A DNA stretch of 64,000 nt from Alphaproteobacteria bacterium (GTDB taxonomy: Bacteria > Pseudomonadota > Alphaproteobacteria > Caulobacterales > Maricaulaceae), in assembly GCA_016124205.1 (NCBI GenBank), contig WGOD01000003.1:248001-312000 (forward strand), in the 5' to 3' direction. This document shows positions 28,594 to 42,088 of this stretch, piece after piece (position 1 is the first letter of the stretch; the number at the start of each line of letters is the position of its first letter). Under the pieces are notes generated by a model. The model was not told the DNA's origin, did no database searches, and saw nothing but the letters and a program-made list of their open reading frames with translations. The position numbers and the translations under genes are program-made.

Positions 28594-29217
28594 ATGACAC
28601 AGACCGCCATAAAATCGACCCGGCCCTGCCGGCTCGCCGATCTGTTCGACCAGGCCGCAGAGGCCTGTCCGGGCGACCAGGTCGCCGTCGGGGATGTGAT
28701 GGATTCGCTGTCGCACCGATCCTACGGCCCGTTGCTCCTGCTTCCGGCGGTGATTTCGATCCTGCCCGTTGTCGGTGCGCTTCCCGGCGTGACGTGGACG
28801 ACGTCGGCGCTCTGCCTCTTCGTGTCCCTCCAGTTCCTGTTCCAGCGGCGAACGCTCTGGCTGCCGGGCGGTCTTCGAAAGCTGCACGTTTCACTGTCGA
28901 CTTTCGAGAAGGGCGTGGCGGCCGCGCGTCCCTGGCTGCGGCGGATCGATGGCTTCACCCATCCGCGGCTGCGGCTGATCCTCAAGCCGCCGGCGCCGGT
29001 CTTCATTGCGATCCTGTGCGTCGCGCTGTCGCTGGCGATGTTCGTCTATTCGCTCGTGCCGGGCGGTGTGGTGATCCCGGCTGCGGCCCTGATCCTGATC
29101 GCGATCGGCCTGACCACCCATGACGGGATCTTCGTCGTCACCGGGGCGATCGCAGGCAGTGCGGCGGTCAGCGCCACTGGCTGGCTGATTGCACGCCTGG
29201 TTTCGCATCTGGGTTGA
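28594..29217 (+). CDS. ExoD-family exopolysaccharide synthesis protein
   Basis: GDVMDSLSHRSYGPLLLLPAVISILPVVGALPGV... Confidence 0.8.
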   Translation: MTQTAIKSTRPCRLADLFDQAAEACPGDQVAVGDVMDSLSHRSYGPLLLLPAVISILPVVGALPGVTWTTSALCLFVSLQFLFQRRTLWLPGGLRKLHVSLSTFEKGVAAARPWLRRIDGFTHPRLRLILKPPAPVFIAILCVALSLAMFVYSLVPGGVVIPAAALILIAIGLTTHDGIFVVTGAIAGSAAVSATGWLIARLVSHLG

Positions 29218-29308
29218 GACGCGCCGGGACAATTTCCGTCCGATTCCCCCCTGACGCCCGCGCCCAAAGCCGTCATGATGGTTGCAAAGCAGGGTCATGG
29301 AGGGACAC

Positions 29309-30367
29309 ATGCAACCCGAAAAGCCGTACGAATTTACCGACGCCGTCTTCTATTTCTTCAAGGTGCTGTCGCGCCGGCCCGGCAAGACACTCTGGGTCGG
29401 GTTCTGGAATGCGGTCCTGTACCTCGTGTTCGCGGGCTTGTTTGTCTGGGCGCTTCTGCCCTTCTATCTCGGCATTTTCGACCTTGCCCTGACGGGACAG
29501 GAGCCGGACACGGGTCAGATCCTGTCGATGATGTCGTCGATGGCCTGGATCGGTCTCTTGACCACGTTCGGAAGCATTGTCGTGGCGCTGATGGCGCAGG
29601 GGGCCTGGCTCCGCCTGCTCGCCCGCGACGAGGTCGCCGGCGGAATTCCGCTGCGCTTCGGAAGCGACGAGTTCCGGCTGCTCGGCGTGAACATCCTCCT
29701 GATCGTCATCATTTTCGGCACCTATCTTGCCGGAGTGATCCTCGTCGGCGTGGCGATCGCGATCGGCGCGGCGGCTGATGGCGGCGCTGTCACCATCCTT
29801 GCGGTGCTGCTCGGCGTGGCGGCATTCGTTGCGGCCATCGGAGTGTTGATCTTTCTGTCGATCCGGCTGTCTGCGGCGGCGGCGCTAACGGTGCTGGACC
29901 AGAAAATCCGCATTTCCGGCGCGTGGCCGGTAACCAAGGGCATCTTCTGGTGGGTCTTCCTGACCTATCTGGTGCTGGCGCTGATCATCGCCTTCGCGTC
30001 CTCGACGATCAGTTCCTTCGTGCAGCTGATGTTTTTGCCCATGCTGGTGCCGATGTTCACGGAGTTGGGGCAGATGTCGGGGAGTGCGGATCCGGACATG
30101 GTGTTCGAACTCTTCATGTCGACCTTCACCAGCCCGGGCGTGATCGCCCTGTTCGTCGTGGCCGTCATTATCTCGGTTGTCGGGCAGATCTTCTACGAAG
30201 GCATGTGGCATTCCGTCGGAGCCTATCTCGCCCGCCGTCACCGCGATCTGGAAGGCACACCGTCCGAGCCGGCCGTTCCGGCTGCGCCCACACCCCCGCC
30301 GGCACCGGTCGCGCCTGCGGCGAACACGGGTGACGCGGGTGGCGATTCAGGGTCTTCTCCGAACTGA
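29309..30367 (+). CDS. Multi-TM membrane protein (paralogous cluster)
   Basis: GAWLRLLARDEVAGGIPLRFGSDEFRLLGVN...ALTVLDQKIRISGAWPVTKGIFWWVFL. Confidence 0.65.
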   Translation: MQPEKPYEFTDAVFYFFKVLSRRPGKTLWVGFWNAVLYLVFAGLFVWALLPFYLGIFDLALTGQEPDTGQILSMMSSMAWIGLLTTFGSIVVALMAQGAWLRLLARDEVAGGIPLRFGSDEFRLLGVNILLIVIIFGTYLAGVILVGVAIAIGAAADGGAVTILAVLLGVAAFVAAIGVLIFLSIRLSAAAALTVLDQKIRISGAWPVTKGIFWWVFLTYLVLALIIAFASSTISSFVQLMFLPMLVPMFTELGQMSGSADPDMVFELFMSTFTSPGVIALFVVAVIISVVGQIFYEGMWHSVGAYLARRHRDLEGTPSEPAVPAAPTPPPAPVAPAANTGDAGGDSGSSPN

Positions 30368-30390
30368 TCGATCGGGAGGGATTGGGGACG

Positions 30391-31299
30391 ATGATCGCAC
30401 CGAAACTCGACAGTGGCGCCGCGCTCGGATTTTTCTGGGATGTGTTCAAGGCCCGGCCAACGACCTTCATTGGCCTGAGCGTGTGGTGGCTCGCGGCCGC
30501 CGTTGTGCTCCAGGTCGGTCAGATGGCCTTCATGGGCGAGGACATCGCAGCGATGAATGCCGCGCTGCAGTCCGCTTCGGAAGGCAACATGGCCGCCTAT
30601 TTCGAAACGTCGGCGAGCTATGGGGCGAAGTTCTCGCTCTTCCTGCTGATCTCCTTCGCCGTGTTCATCCCGCTGGAAGCGGCCTGGCTGCGCCTGTTCA
30701 TGAGGGGAGAGGGCAATCCGATCTTCCCCTTCCGCATCGGTGGCGGCGAGGGCGCCTATCTTCTGACCATGATCGTGATGTTCGCGATTTTCCTCGGACT
30801 TGCGATTGCGGGCATCTTCGCCGTGGTTCTGGTCGCCATCATCTTCTCGATCATCGGGGGGCAGAGCGGGGCGTTCTTCGGCATGTTCCTGGGCTATGCC
30901 GCGCTCCTGGCTGTCGTCGCCATTTTCGGAGTGCGCATATCTCCTGCGTTCGCGCTCGCCGTGCATCGCAGGAAGTTTGCGTTCGGCGCGGCCTGGGGCG
31001 GCACGAAGGCAATGTTCTGGCCGCTGCTCGGCTCCTTCGTGATCGCCATCATCATCATGCTTGTCGCCTATATGGTCGGGATGATCGCCTTCCTGTTCAT
31101 GGGGATCGACATGGAGCAACTCGCCAGCGGCGTGATCACGCAGGACTGGCGCTCGGCCATCTTCCCCTATGCCATCTTCTATCTCGCGACCCTGATCCCG
31201 ACCTGCCTGATGCGCGGCATCGCCTGCAAGGCGGCGCTGACGATCGAGGAAGCCAATGCGGCTCCGCCCGCGCCGCAGCAAACGGTCGGAGAGGCCTGA
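30391..31299 (+). CDS. Multi-TM membrane protein (paralogous cluster)
   Basis: AAWLRLFMRGEGNPIFPFRIGGGEGAYLLT...AFALAVHRRKFAFGAAWGGTKAMFWPLL. Confidence 0.65.
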   Translation: MIAPKLDSGAALGFFWDVFKARPTTFIGLSVWWLAAAVVLQVGQMAFMGEDIAAMNAALQSASEGNMAAYFETSASYGAKFSLFLLISFAVFIPLEAAWLRLFMRGEGNPIFPFRIGGGEGAYLLTMIVMFAIFLGLAIAGIFAVVLVAIIFSIIGGQSGAFFGMFLGYAALLAVVAIFGVRISPAFALAVHRRKFAFGAAWGGTKAMFWPLLGSFVIAIIIMLVAYMVGMIAFLFMGIDMEQLASGVITQDWRSAIFPYAIFYLATLIPTCLMRGIACKAALTIEEANAAPPAPQQTVGEA

Positions 31300-31300
31300 G

Positions 31301-32227
31301 ATGAGCGCCGAGCTTTTCGCGCCACGGCGCGCGAAACACCGCCGCACCTGGACGCTGGCGGCCATACCGCTGGTCCTGGTCTTCATCGTGCTCGGGCAGA
31401 TCATCGGCGTCATACCCGGCGCGATGCTCGGCCTCGTCAGCGACGACATGTCGGGCGGCTGGGAAGAGACGGCCTATATCCTGTTCGCCGCCTTCGCGGC
31501 CGGGGCGCTGCTGCTTTTCCTGTGGGTCTGGCTGTTCGAGCGGCGCGGCCTCGGCACGCTTGGGCTCAACGGGCATTTCCTCTGGCCCTTCCTGCGCGGC
31601 TACGGGCTCGGCCTTGCCTTCCTCTGTGCGGTCGTGGGGATCATTTTCCTGATTGGCGGGTATGAACTCGAGGCGCCGGGCACGCTCAACGCCGCCGTGC
31701 TGGCGCCGCTCGGCATTCTCCTGCTCGGCTTCATCGTGCAAGGCTCGACGGAGGAAATCTTCTTTCGCGGCTGGCTGATGCAGCTTGTCACCTCGCGCCA
31801 TGGCATCCTCCTCGGCGCGCTGGTCAACTCGGTGCTGTTCGGCCTCGTGCACGCGCTCAACATTCCGTTCGGTCCGGCGCTGGCGCTCGGCCTCGTCAAC
31901 ATCGTGCTCGTCGGCCTTTTCCTCAGCCTCTACGCCGCGAAGGAGGGCACGCTGTGGGGTGTGTGCGCCTGGCATGCGGCGTGGAACTGGCTGCTCGGCA
32001 CGGGATTCGGCCTGCCGGTCTCGGGCATGGAACTTGGCGTTCCCGCGCTCGTCGCCGACCTCGCGGATCCGGGTGTGCTGCCCTGGTGGGTCACGGGCGG
32101 CGAATTCGGACCGGAAGCGAGCGTCGTATGCACCGGCGTCCTCGCCCTTGGCACGCTTGTCCTAGTGCTGCGCGGAAAGGTTCGGGATTTCGGGATGGCG
32201 GACGTAGCCCCCGGTTCTTCAGCCTGA
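31301..32227 (+). CDS. CPBP-family intramembrane glutamic endopeptidase
   Basis: QGSTEEIFFRGWLMQL...SVLFGLVHALN...CAWHAAWNWLLG: CPBP (Rce1-like) motifs. Confidence 0.88.
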   Translation: MSAELFAPRRAKHRRTWTLAAIPLVLVFIVLGQIIGVIPGAMLGLVSDDMSGGWEETAYILFAAFAAGALLLFLWVWLFERRGLGTLGLNGHFLWPFLRGYGLGLAFLCAVVGIIFLIGGYELEAPGTLNAAVLAPLGILLLGFIVQGSTEEIFFRGWLMQLVTSRHGILLGALVNSVLFGLVHALNIPFGPALALGLVNIVLVGLFLSLYAAKEGTLWGVCAWHAAWNWLLGTGFGLPVSGMELGVPALVADLADPGVLPWWVTGGEFGPEASVVCTGVLALGTLVLVLRGKVRDFGMADVAPGSSA

Positions 32228-32287
32228 TTTCCGCTTGAACCCGCCCCAGGGCGCGGCTCTACTGCTGCGTGTGTGGGGGAGGGGTGC

Positions 32288-33232
32288 ATGCCGGAGCGTT
32301 TCGAGATTCTGACGGCCGGGTTTTACCTGTTCGTGCAGGCCAAGCGGCGTCCCTTGGCCTTCGTATGGCTGGTCTTCTGGTCGATCGTGCTGTTCGCCGC
32401 ACTGTTCGGCGGGATATTCCTCGCCATCCGCCCGTTTGAAGGGCTGTCGCCGGAGAATGGTGAGGTGCCGCCGGAGGACCTCGTCTGGTTCTTCGCGGCC
32501 ATCCTGTTCGCATTGGTCGGAATGCTGGTTTTCTTTCTGGTCTTCTACACCGGGTGGAACCGGTTTCTGGTCGGCCGGAAGCTGCCCGCACTCATTCCGT
32601 TTCGTCTCGGACTGGATGAGGGCCGATCATTCGTCGTCGGCCTGGTACACATGGCCCTGTTGATGGGCGTGTACCTCCTCATGATCATCCCGTTCTTCGT
32701 TTTCATGATGCTGGTGTCGATACCGCTTTCGGCGACGGGAACCGAGCCGGGCGGCTGGGCGATGGCCGGATCGGCCATCGCTGTTTTGCTGTTCTACGGC
32801 CTCTACCTGTTCGGGTTGCTGGCGGCCGGTGTGAAGTTCGCGCCGGCCTACGCCATGACGGTGCTGGAAAAGCGGATCGTGATCTTTGACAGCTGGGAAG
32901 CCACGAAGGGGGTGTTCTGGAGCGCTTTCGTTTCGACGCTCATTCCGGTCGGGTTTTCGATCATCGCACAGATCGCGCTTCTGCTGATCCAGCTCATCGT
33001 CCAGGGCGTCATGATGCTCGCCGGATTCAATCCCGAACCGGAGACCGTCTCCGCGTCCAACGGGGCGGTGATGGTCTCGTTCGGGGTCATGATTGTGATC
33101 GGTGGGGCGATCTGGATATGCATGATGGCGATGGCGCTCGGCCCCTACGCCTATATGGCGGTCTGGCATGACCGGAACCGCCAGCATCGCGAACCGCAGA
33201 TGGCACCGTTGGAGCCACCAGCTTCGGGATAG
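32288..33232 (+). CDS. Multi-TM membrane protein (paralogous cluster)
   Basis: WNRFLVGRKLPALIPFRLGLDEGRSF...AYAMTVLEKRIVIFDSWEATKGVFWSAFV. Confidence 0.65.
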   Translation: MPERFEILTAGFYLFVQAKRRPLAFVWLVFWSIVLFAALFGGIFLAIRPFEGLSPENGEVPPEDLVWFFAAILFALVGMLVFFLVFYTGWNRFLVGRKLPALIPFRLGLDEGRSFVVGLVHMALLMGVYLLMIIPFFVFMMLVSIPLSATGTEPGGWAMAGSAIAVLLFYGLYLFGLLAAGVKFAPAYAMTVLEKRIVIFDSWEATKGVFWSAFVSTLIPVGFSIIAQIALLLIQLIVQGVMMLAGFNPEPETVSASNGAVMVSFGVMIVIGGAIWICMMAMALGPYAYMAVWHDRNRQHREPQMAPLEPPASG

Positions 33233-33236
33233 CCTG

Positions 33237-33734
33237 CTACCGCCCCGGCAGCAGGTCCTCGAGGAAGAAGGCAGACAATTCGGTGCGGCCGGTCAGGCCC
33301 GCCTTGCGGTAGAGCGCGCGGGACTGTTCGCGGACCGTGCGTTCGCTGGTGCCGCGCAGCGCCGCGATTTCCGCGTGGCTGAAACCCTTCATCAGGAACA
33401 GGCCGATCTCGGTCTCGGCCGGAGTAAAGCCCCACCGGGCGAACTGGCCGGTGATGGCCGCACCAAGGCCCTGGACGAGGGTCCGGTTCTCGTCCTGCCA
33501 GCGCAACGCCTCGGCCCGCGCGGCCGCGAGATCGGTCCGCGTGCGCTGGAAATTGACCAGCAGGGCGAAGGCACCGACGGCGGCGGAAACCAGCGCGACC
33601 GATTCCAGAACGAGATGCAGCCAGCCCACGCCCTCGCCGCCATCGGTCACCAGATCGGTGGCGATGAAGAGGGCAATGAGCGCGAACAGCACGCCCCCGG
33701 CGCGCGTCGTCCAGCGCGAACGGTCTTCCTGCAT
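33237..33734 (-). CDS. Membrane-anchored LuxR-type HTH regulator
   Basis: Two N-terminal TM segments then FTPAETEIGLFLMKGFSHAEIAALRGTSERTVREQSRALYRKAGLTGRTEL. Confidence 0.82.
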   Translation of the reverse strand: MQEDRSRWTTRAGGVLFALIALFIATDLVTDGGEGVGWLHLVLESVALVSAAVGAFALLVNFQRTRTDLAAARAEALRWQDENRTLVQGLGAAITGQFARWGFTPAETEIGLFLMKGFSHAEIAALRGTSERTVREQSRALYRKAGLTGRTELSAFFLEDLLPGR

Positions 33735-33832
33735 TGCCCATCCTCCCTCGAAGCGGCCGGTTACGTCATATGACAGATGGCGCCCGCGCGCCTGCGGCAT
33801 GACGTTCCAGCCCACCGAAATGGAGGCATGCC

Positions 33833-34540
33833 ATGAACGCATCGAACGACAATCAGGAACCGGTCGCCCCCCGCGAGATCAAGGTCTGGGACCCCGTGGT
33901 CCGGATCGGTCACTGGGTCATCGTGATCGGGGTCTTTACCGCCTATTTTTCCGGCGACGACTGGCAGGGCATTCACGTCTGGGCCGGTTATGCCGTCGCC
34001 GCCGCCGTGCTGATCCGGATCGCCTGGGGCCTGGTCGGCACGCGGCATGCCCGCTTCGCCAGCTTCGTGCGCGGACCGGGCGCTGCGGCGGGTTATGTAC
34101 GCGGGCTGGTCTCCGGCAAGGCCGAACGCCATGTCGGGCACAATCCGGCCGGCGCGGTGATGATCCTGCTTCTGCTGGCCAGCCTCGCCGGAACGACCGG
34201 CACGGGCATGGCGCTCTATGCGGTCGAGGAGGGGCGGGGTCCACTCGCGGGCATCATCGCAATGGCGCCGGAAGACGGGACGCAAGCCAGTGTGCCGTCC
34301 GAAACACCGCGCGCGGCCTATCGTGATGACGATGACGAGGAATACGGCGAGCACGGAGAGCGCGGCGAACACGAAGAGGGCGGAGAAGGCGGCGAGTGGC
34401 TTGAGGGCCTGCACAAATTCTTCGTCTATCTGACGCTGACCCTGGCCGGTCTGCATGTGATCGGCGTGATCGCGTCCAGCCTGGCGCACGGCGAGAACCT
34501 CGTCCGGTCGATGGTGACCGGCCGCAAGCGCGCCGAGTAA
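33833..34540 (+). CDS. Cytochrome b561/b6-like membrane protein
   Basis: VWDPVVRIGHWVIVIGVFTAYFSGDDWQGIHVWAGYAVAAAVLIRIAWGLVG; acidic/His-rich loop DDDDEEYGEHGERGEHEEGGEGGEW. Confidence 0.88.
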   Translation: MNASNDNQEPVAPREIKVWDPVVRIGHWVIVIGVFTAYFSGDDWQGIHVWAGYAVAAAVLIRIAWGLVGTRHARFASFVRGPGAAAGYVRGLVSGKAERHVGHNPAGAVMILLLLASLAGTTGTGMALYAVEEGRGPLAGIIAMAPEDGTQASVPSETPRAAYRDDDDEEYGEHGERGEHEEGGEGGEWLEGLHKFFVYLTLTLAGLHVIGVIASSLAHGENLVRSMVTGRKRAE

Positions 34541-34557
34541 GGCCCCGAGGTGAGGCG

Positions 34558-34575
34558 GGCCGGGCCAGTCCGGCC
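34558..34575. terminator. Possible hairpin between convergent cytochrome b and uvrA
   Basis: GGCCGG gccagt CCGGCC. Confidence 0.3.
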
Positions 34576-37500
34576 TAGGCCCGCTTCTTCTTCACCTGCC
34601 GGGCGCGGTCGCGTTCCAGCAGCGGATCGAGATAGCGGCCGGTCCAGCTGCGCTTGACCTTTGCCACGTCCTCCGGCGTGCCGACCGCGACGATCTCTCC
34701 GCCGCCATCGCCGCCCTCGGGACCGAGATCGATCAGCCAGTCGGCGGTCTTGATGACATCGAGATTATGCTCGATCACCACCACCGAATTGCCCTGTTCG
34801 ACGAGCTCGTGGAGCACTTCGAGCAGCTTCTTCACGTCCTCGAAATGCAGGCCGGTCGTGGGTTCGTCGAGGATGTAGAGCGTCTTGCCGGTCGCCCGCT
34901 TTGACAGCTCCTTCGACAGTTTCACGCGCTGCGCCTCGCCGCCCGACAGCTGGGTGGCGGGCTGGCCGATCTTCACATAGCCGAGGCCGACGCGTTCCAG
35001 CGTGACCATCTTGTCCCGGATCGAAGGGACGGCCTTGAAGAAGTCCGCGCCTTCCTCGACCGTCATGTCGAGCACGTCGGCGATAGACTTGCCCTTGAAG
35101 GTGACTTCCAGCGTCTCGCGGTTGAAGCGCTTGCCGTGGCAGACATCGCACGGGACGAAGACGTCGGGCAGGAAGTGCATCTCGATCTTCACGACGCCGT
35201 CGCCCTGGCACGCCTCGCAGCGCCCGCCCTTCACATTGAAGCTGAAGCGGCCCGGCTTGTAGCCGCGGGCCTGGGATTCCGGCAGACCGGCGAACCAGTC
35301 GCGGATCGGGGTGAAGGCGCCGGTATAGGTCGCGGGGTTGGAACGCGGCGTACGACCGATCGGCGACTGGTCGATGTCGATGATCTTGTCGAGCTGTTCG
35401 AGACCCTCGATCCGGTCGTAATGCGCCGGGACGGTCTGGGTGCCGTTCAGCTGGCGCGTCGCGGCCTTGTAGAGCGTCTCGATCGTCAGGGTCGACTTGC
35501 CGCCACCGGACACGCCGGTGATGCAGGTGAAGACGCCGAGCGGGAATTCCGCCGTCACGTCCTTCAGATTGTTGCCGGTCGCGCCGGAGACCTTGATGAC
35601 GCGCTTCTTGTCGATCGGACGGCGCGCCTTCGGCACCTCGATATTGCGCGCGCCGGACAGGTATTGCCCGGTGAGGCTTTTCGGATTGGCCGCGATCTCG
35701 TCGGGCTTGCCATGGGTGACGATCTCGCCGCCATGGACGCCGGCGGCGGGGCCGAGATCGACGACATAGTCGGCGGTGAGGATGGCTTCCTCGTCATGCT
35801 CCACGACGATGACGGTGTTGCCGAGATCGCGAAGCCCGCGCAGCGAATCCAGGAGGCGGGTGTTGTCGCGCTGGTGCAGGCCGATCGAGGGTTCGTCGAG
35901 CACGTAGAGCACGCCGGTCAGGCCCGAACCGATCTGACTGGCGAGGCGGATGCGCTGGCTTTCGCCGCCCGACAGCGTGCCGGAGGCCCGGTCGAGCGTG
36001 AGATAGTCGAGACCGACATCGACGAGGAATTTCAGGCGCTCGCGGATCTCCTTCAGGATGCGTTCCGCGATCGCCTTCTGCTTCGACGTGAAGCCCTTCT
36101 CGACGCCGCCGAACCAGTCCGCAGCGTTGCGGATGGAGAGTTCGCTGGCCTGGGAGATGTCCTGACCGGCGATCTTCACCGCCAGAGCTTCCGGGCGCAG
36201 GCGCTTGCCGTGGCAGGTCTCGCAGGGCTGGGCCGACTGGAAGCGGCCGAGATCCTCGCGCACCCAGCTGGAATCGGTCTCGCGCCAGCGGCGTTCGAGA
36301 TTCGGGATCACGCCTTCGAAGGACTTGGTGGTCTCGAAGGTGCGAAGCCCGTCTTCGTAGCGGAATTTGATCTTGTCCGACGTGCCTTGCAGCACGGTCT
36401 GGCGGAAGGCGTCCGGCAGCTCGCGCCAGGGCTTGAACATGTCGGCGCCGAAATGCTTGGCGAGCGCGTCGAGCGTCTGCTGGTAGAGTTTCGAGGTCGC
36501 CCGGTTCCACGGCGCGATGGCGCCGTCATAGAGGCTTTTCTCGCGGTCCGGGACGACGAGGTCTTCGTCGAATTTCAGCGACTGGCCGAGCCCGTCGCAG
36601 GCCGGGCAGGCGCCGAAGGGATTGTTGAACGAGAACAGGCGCGGCTCGATCTCCGGGATGGTGAAGCCGGAGACAGGGCAGGCGAAATTTTCCGAGAAGA
36701 TCAGCCGGTCGCCCTTCTCGTAACGGGACTTCTGGCCCCACTGGACGTCCGACGGCGCGGCGGCCTGTTCCGCCTCGGCATCGGGGGACAGGAAGGCGGC
36801 AGGCGCTTCCTTCATGCCGTCGGCCCCGGCCTGCGCTTCGGGCAGGTCGACCGCATCGGCGAACTCCGCCGCGGCGAGGCCGTCGGCGAGGCGCAGGGCG
36901 GCTTCGAGCGATTCCGCGAAGCGCTGCTCCATGCCTTCGCGCACGACGACGCGGTCCACGACCACGTCGATGTCGTGCTTGTATTTCTTGTCGAGCGTGG
37001 GGGCTTCTTCGAGGGGGTAGAATTCGCCGTCGACCTTCACGCGCTGGAAGCCGGCCTTCAGCCATTCGGCGAATTCCTTGCGGTATTCGCCCTTGCGGCC
37101 GCGGACGACCGGAGCCAGCAGGTAGAGGCGCGTGCCTTCCGGCAATTCCATCAGCCGGTCGACCATCAGGCTGACCGTCTGGCTCTCGATCGGCAGGCCG
37201 GTGGCGGGCGAATAGGGGATGCCGACCCGCGCCCAGAGCAGGCGCATGTAGTCGAAAATCTCGGTCACGGCCGCGCCGGACGAGCGCGGATTCTTCGAGG
37301 TCGTCTTCTGCTCGATCGAAATCGCCGGGGAGAGGCCCTCGATGGAGTCCACGTCCGGCTTCGACATCAGCTCCAGAAACTGACGCGCATAGGCCGACAG
37401 GCTTTCGACATAGCGGCGCTGACCCTCGGCGTAGATGGTGTCGAAGGCGAGGGAGGACTTGCCCGATCCCGACAGGCCGGTGAACACGATCAGCTCGTCG

Positions 37501-37580
37501 CGCGGCAGCTCGATCGAGACGTTTTTCAGATTGTGTTCGCGCGCACCCTGCACGCGGATGGATTTCAGCGGTTCGGCCAT
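34575..37580 (-). CDS. uvrA: Excinuclease ABC subunit A
   Basis: [62 protein letters not shown]... Confidence 0.98.
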   Translation of the reverse strand: MAEPLKSIRVQGAREHNLKNVSIELPRDELIVFTGLSGSGKSSLAFDTIYAEGQRRYVESLSAYARQFLELMSKPDVDSIEGLSPAISIEQKTTSKNPRSSGAAVTEIFDYMRLLWARVGIPYSPATGLPIESQTVSLMVDRLMELPEGTRLYLLAPVVRGRKGEYRKEFAEWLKAGFQRVKVDGEFYPLEEAPTLDKKYKHDIDVVVDRVVVREGMEQRFAESLEAALRLADGLAAAEFADAVDLPEAQAGADGMKEAPAAFLSPDAEAEQAAAPSDVQWGQKSRYEKGDRLIFSENFACPVSGFTIPEIEPRLFSFNNPFGACPACDGLGQSLKFDEDLVVPDREKSLYDGAIAPWNRATSKLYQQTLDALAKHFGADMFKPWRELPDAFRQTVLQGTSDKIKFRYEDGLRTFETTKSFEGVIPNLERRWRETDSSWVREDLGRFQSAQPCETCHGKRLRPEALAVKIAGQDISQASELSIRNAADWFGGVEKGFTSKQKAIAERILKEIRERLKFLVDVGLDYLTLDRASGTLSGGESQRIRLASQIGSGLTGVLYVLDEPSIGLHQRDNTRLLDSLRGLRDLGNTVIVVEHDEEAILTADYVVDLGPAAGVHGGEIVTHGKPDEIAANPKSLTGQYLSGARNIEVPKARRPIDKKRVIKVSGATGNNLKDVTAEFPLGVFTCITGVSGGGKSTLTIETLYKAATRQLNGTQTVPAHYDRIEGLEQLDKIIDIDQSPIGRTPRSNPATYTGAFTPIRDWFAGLPESQARGYKPGRFSFNVKGGRCEACQGDGVVKIEMHFLPDVFVPCDVCHGKRFNRETLEVTFKGKSIADVLDMTVEEGADFFKAVPSIRDKMVTLERVGLGYVKIGQPATQLSGGEAQRVKLSKELSKRATGKTLYILDEPTTGLHFEDVKKLLEVLHELVEQGNSVVVIEHNLDVIKTADWLIDLGPEGGDGGGEIVAVGTPEDVAKVKRSWTGRYLDPLLERDRARQVKKKRA

Positions 37581-37640
37581 GTGGACTTCGCTACCCCGGT
37601 GGGTTCAACTTCGCCCCGACTCGCGGGCGTTTGACCTGCG

Positions 37641-37655
37641 GAACATTATGTGAAC
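37641..37655. promoter_or_regulatory. LexA (SOS) box, alphaproteobacterial type
   Basis: GAACATTATGTGAAC = GAAC-N7-GAAC, in the uvrA/ssb divergent promoter region. Confidence 0.85.
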
Positions 37656-37708
37656 AAATATCGTGCGTCCATCCTGGAAACGCACGCGAGCATGGAGAAG
37701 ATGGGGTT

Positions 37709-38221
37709 ATGGCCGGAAGCGTCAACAAAGTCATCCTGGTGGGCAATCTGGGCGCCGACCCGGAGATCCGTTCGCTGAATTCAGGCGACAAGGTTGCCAA
37801 TATCCGCATCGCGACGTCGGAGACGTGGCGCGACAAGAATTCCGGCGAACGCCGGGAGAAAACGGAATGGCACAACGTCGTCATGTTCGACCAGAACCTC
37901 GTGAAAGTGGCGGAGAACTATCTGAAGAAGGGCTCCAAGGTTTACGTCGAGGGCCAACTGCAGACGCGCAAGTGGCAGGATCGCGACGGCAATGACCGCT
38001 ATACAACGGAAGTGGTCCTGCAACGTTTCCGCGGTGAACTGCACATGCTCGACAGCCGGGGCGGCGGCGGCGGAGGCTATGACTCCGACGACAGCTTTGG
38101 CGGCGGCGGATATTCCGGTGGCGGTGGCGGCGGTGGTGGCCGCTCCGGCGGCGGTGGAGGCGGCGGCGGTGGCCGCGAGGACTTCCGCAATGACGATCTC
38201 GACGACGAAATTCCGTTCTGA
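37709..38221 (+). CDS. ssb: Single-stranded DNA-binding protein
   Basis: [42 protein letters not shown]...DDEIPF C-terminal tip; Gly-rich linker. Confidence 0.97.
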   Translation: MAGSVNKVILVGNLGADPEIRSLNSGDKVANIRIATSETWRDKNSGERREKTEWHNVVMFDQNLVKVAENYLKKGSKVYVEGQLQTRKWQDRDGNDRYTTEVVLQRFRGELHMLDSRGGGGGGYDSDDSFGGGGYSGGGGGGGGRSGGGGGGGGGREDFRNDDLDDEIPF

Positions 38222-38247
38222 TCCGAACCTGTCCGAAATTTACTGCA

Positions 38248-38275
38248 GGCGGGCCGGGCAACCGGCCCGCCTTTT
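38248..38275 (+). terminator. Intrinsic terminator after ssb
   Basis: GGCGGGCCGG gcaa CCGGCCCGCC TTTT. Confidence 0.85.
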
Positions 38276-38313
38276 GCTAGACTGAGCCCGACATATCCGA
38301 ACGGAGTTCACCC

Positions 38314-39003
38314 ATGTTGCGTCGTTTCGCCCTTGCCACTGTTGCCGCCGCCAGCCTCGCCGGACCCGCGCTCGCGCAGTCCGATGACGGCAGCCGCACG
38401 CCGGAGCTGATGCATTCGCAGATCGGCGAAAACGCCGTGAACATCATGATCGTCGGCCAGGACGCGTTCGGCGACGTCTTCATGGAGGTCGCGCTGCTGC
38501 ACGATCTGCCGCGCGAGCGCGACGCGGAAATCGCCGCGCGCATCTGGGAAGAGCGCAACAACACCGCGCCGATCTTCCTGATGGAAGCGGCGCGGCGCTA
38601 TGCGTCCTATGCCCCGGAACAGGCGCTCTATGCCTATTTCCTGGCCCGCTCGCGGATGATCTATGACGGTCAGCGCTGCGTCGATTCCACGGCGCTCGAG
38701 GCCATCGCGCTGGTCGACCAGTTTGCGCAGGAAGACATCGCGCCGCTGATGGCGGATGCGGAAATGGTCCGGGCGCAGCTGTCGGAAGTCTATTCCTCGG
38801 GTGAGACCTTCACGCACACGACCTCGCCCTGGTGGATCTGCTCGTCGGGCGACAGCGCCTTCTACGCTGCGCAGAACGGCGCGACGCTGACGCGGAACGA
38901 GTGGCTGAAACTGCCGAACCAGTGGCCGCCGATCCAGGACACGATCCGCAACAACATGCTGGCGAATATCAACGCGCTGGCGACGGCCATCGCCGAGCAG
39001 TAA
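38314..39003 (+). CDS. Secreted hypothetical protein
   Basis: Signal peptide MLRRFALATVAAASLAGPALAQ; 229 aa. Confidence 0.7.
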   Translation: MLRRFALATVAAASLAGPALAQSDDGSRTPELMHSQIGENAVNIMIVGQDAFGDVFMEVALLHDLPRERDAEIAARIWEERNNTAPIFLMEAARRYASYAPEQALYAYFLARSRMIYDGQRCVDSTALEAIALVDQFAQEDIAPLMADAEMVRAQLSEVYSSGETFTHTTSPWWICSSGDSAFYAAQNGATLTRNEWLKLPNQWPPIQDTIRNNMLANINALATAIAEQ

Positions 39004-39212
39004 GCGGACGTTGCGCGGGCCACCTCCGGGCCCGCTTTGGGGCCCGCTATCCGGCGCGGGAATCGTCTGCACACGGGCGGTCTCCCGCGTTTGCCCCACA
39101 TGCCCCGAATTGCTAGAAACGACGCCAGAACAGCGCCGCGCGATTCTGCTTGCGGCGCTCCCGTTTCAGGGCCGGATTTGCGATCCGGCCGCGACCCGGC
39201 AAGAGGGCTTCC

Positions 39213-42008
<2,796 letters not shown>

Positions 42009-42088
42009 ACGCCCGACCGCCTTGCCGGTTTGCGCCGAGTGCGGCTAGGGTCCGCACCGGCCGGATGCCAGCCTGAAGGAGGCCCGAC

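Noticed and set aside
35136-37634. 832-aa + strand ORF antisense to uvrA
   Set aside because: Low-complexity translation with no family signal; uvrA on the other strand is unambiguous.
38060-38185. GGC/GGT-rich tract in ssb as a functional repeat locus
   Set aside because: Explained by the ordinary Gly-rich linker of SSB.
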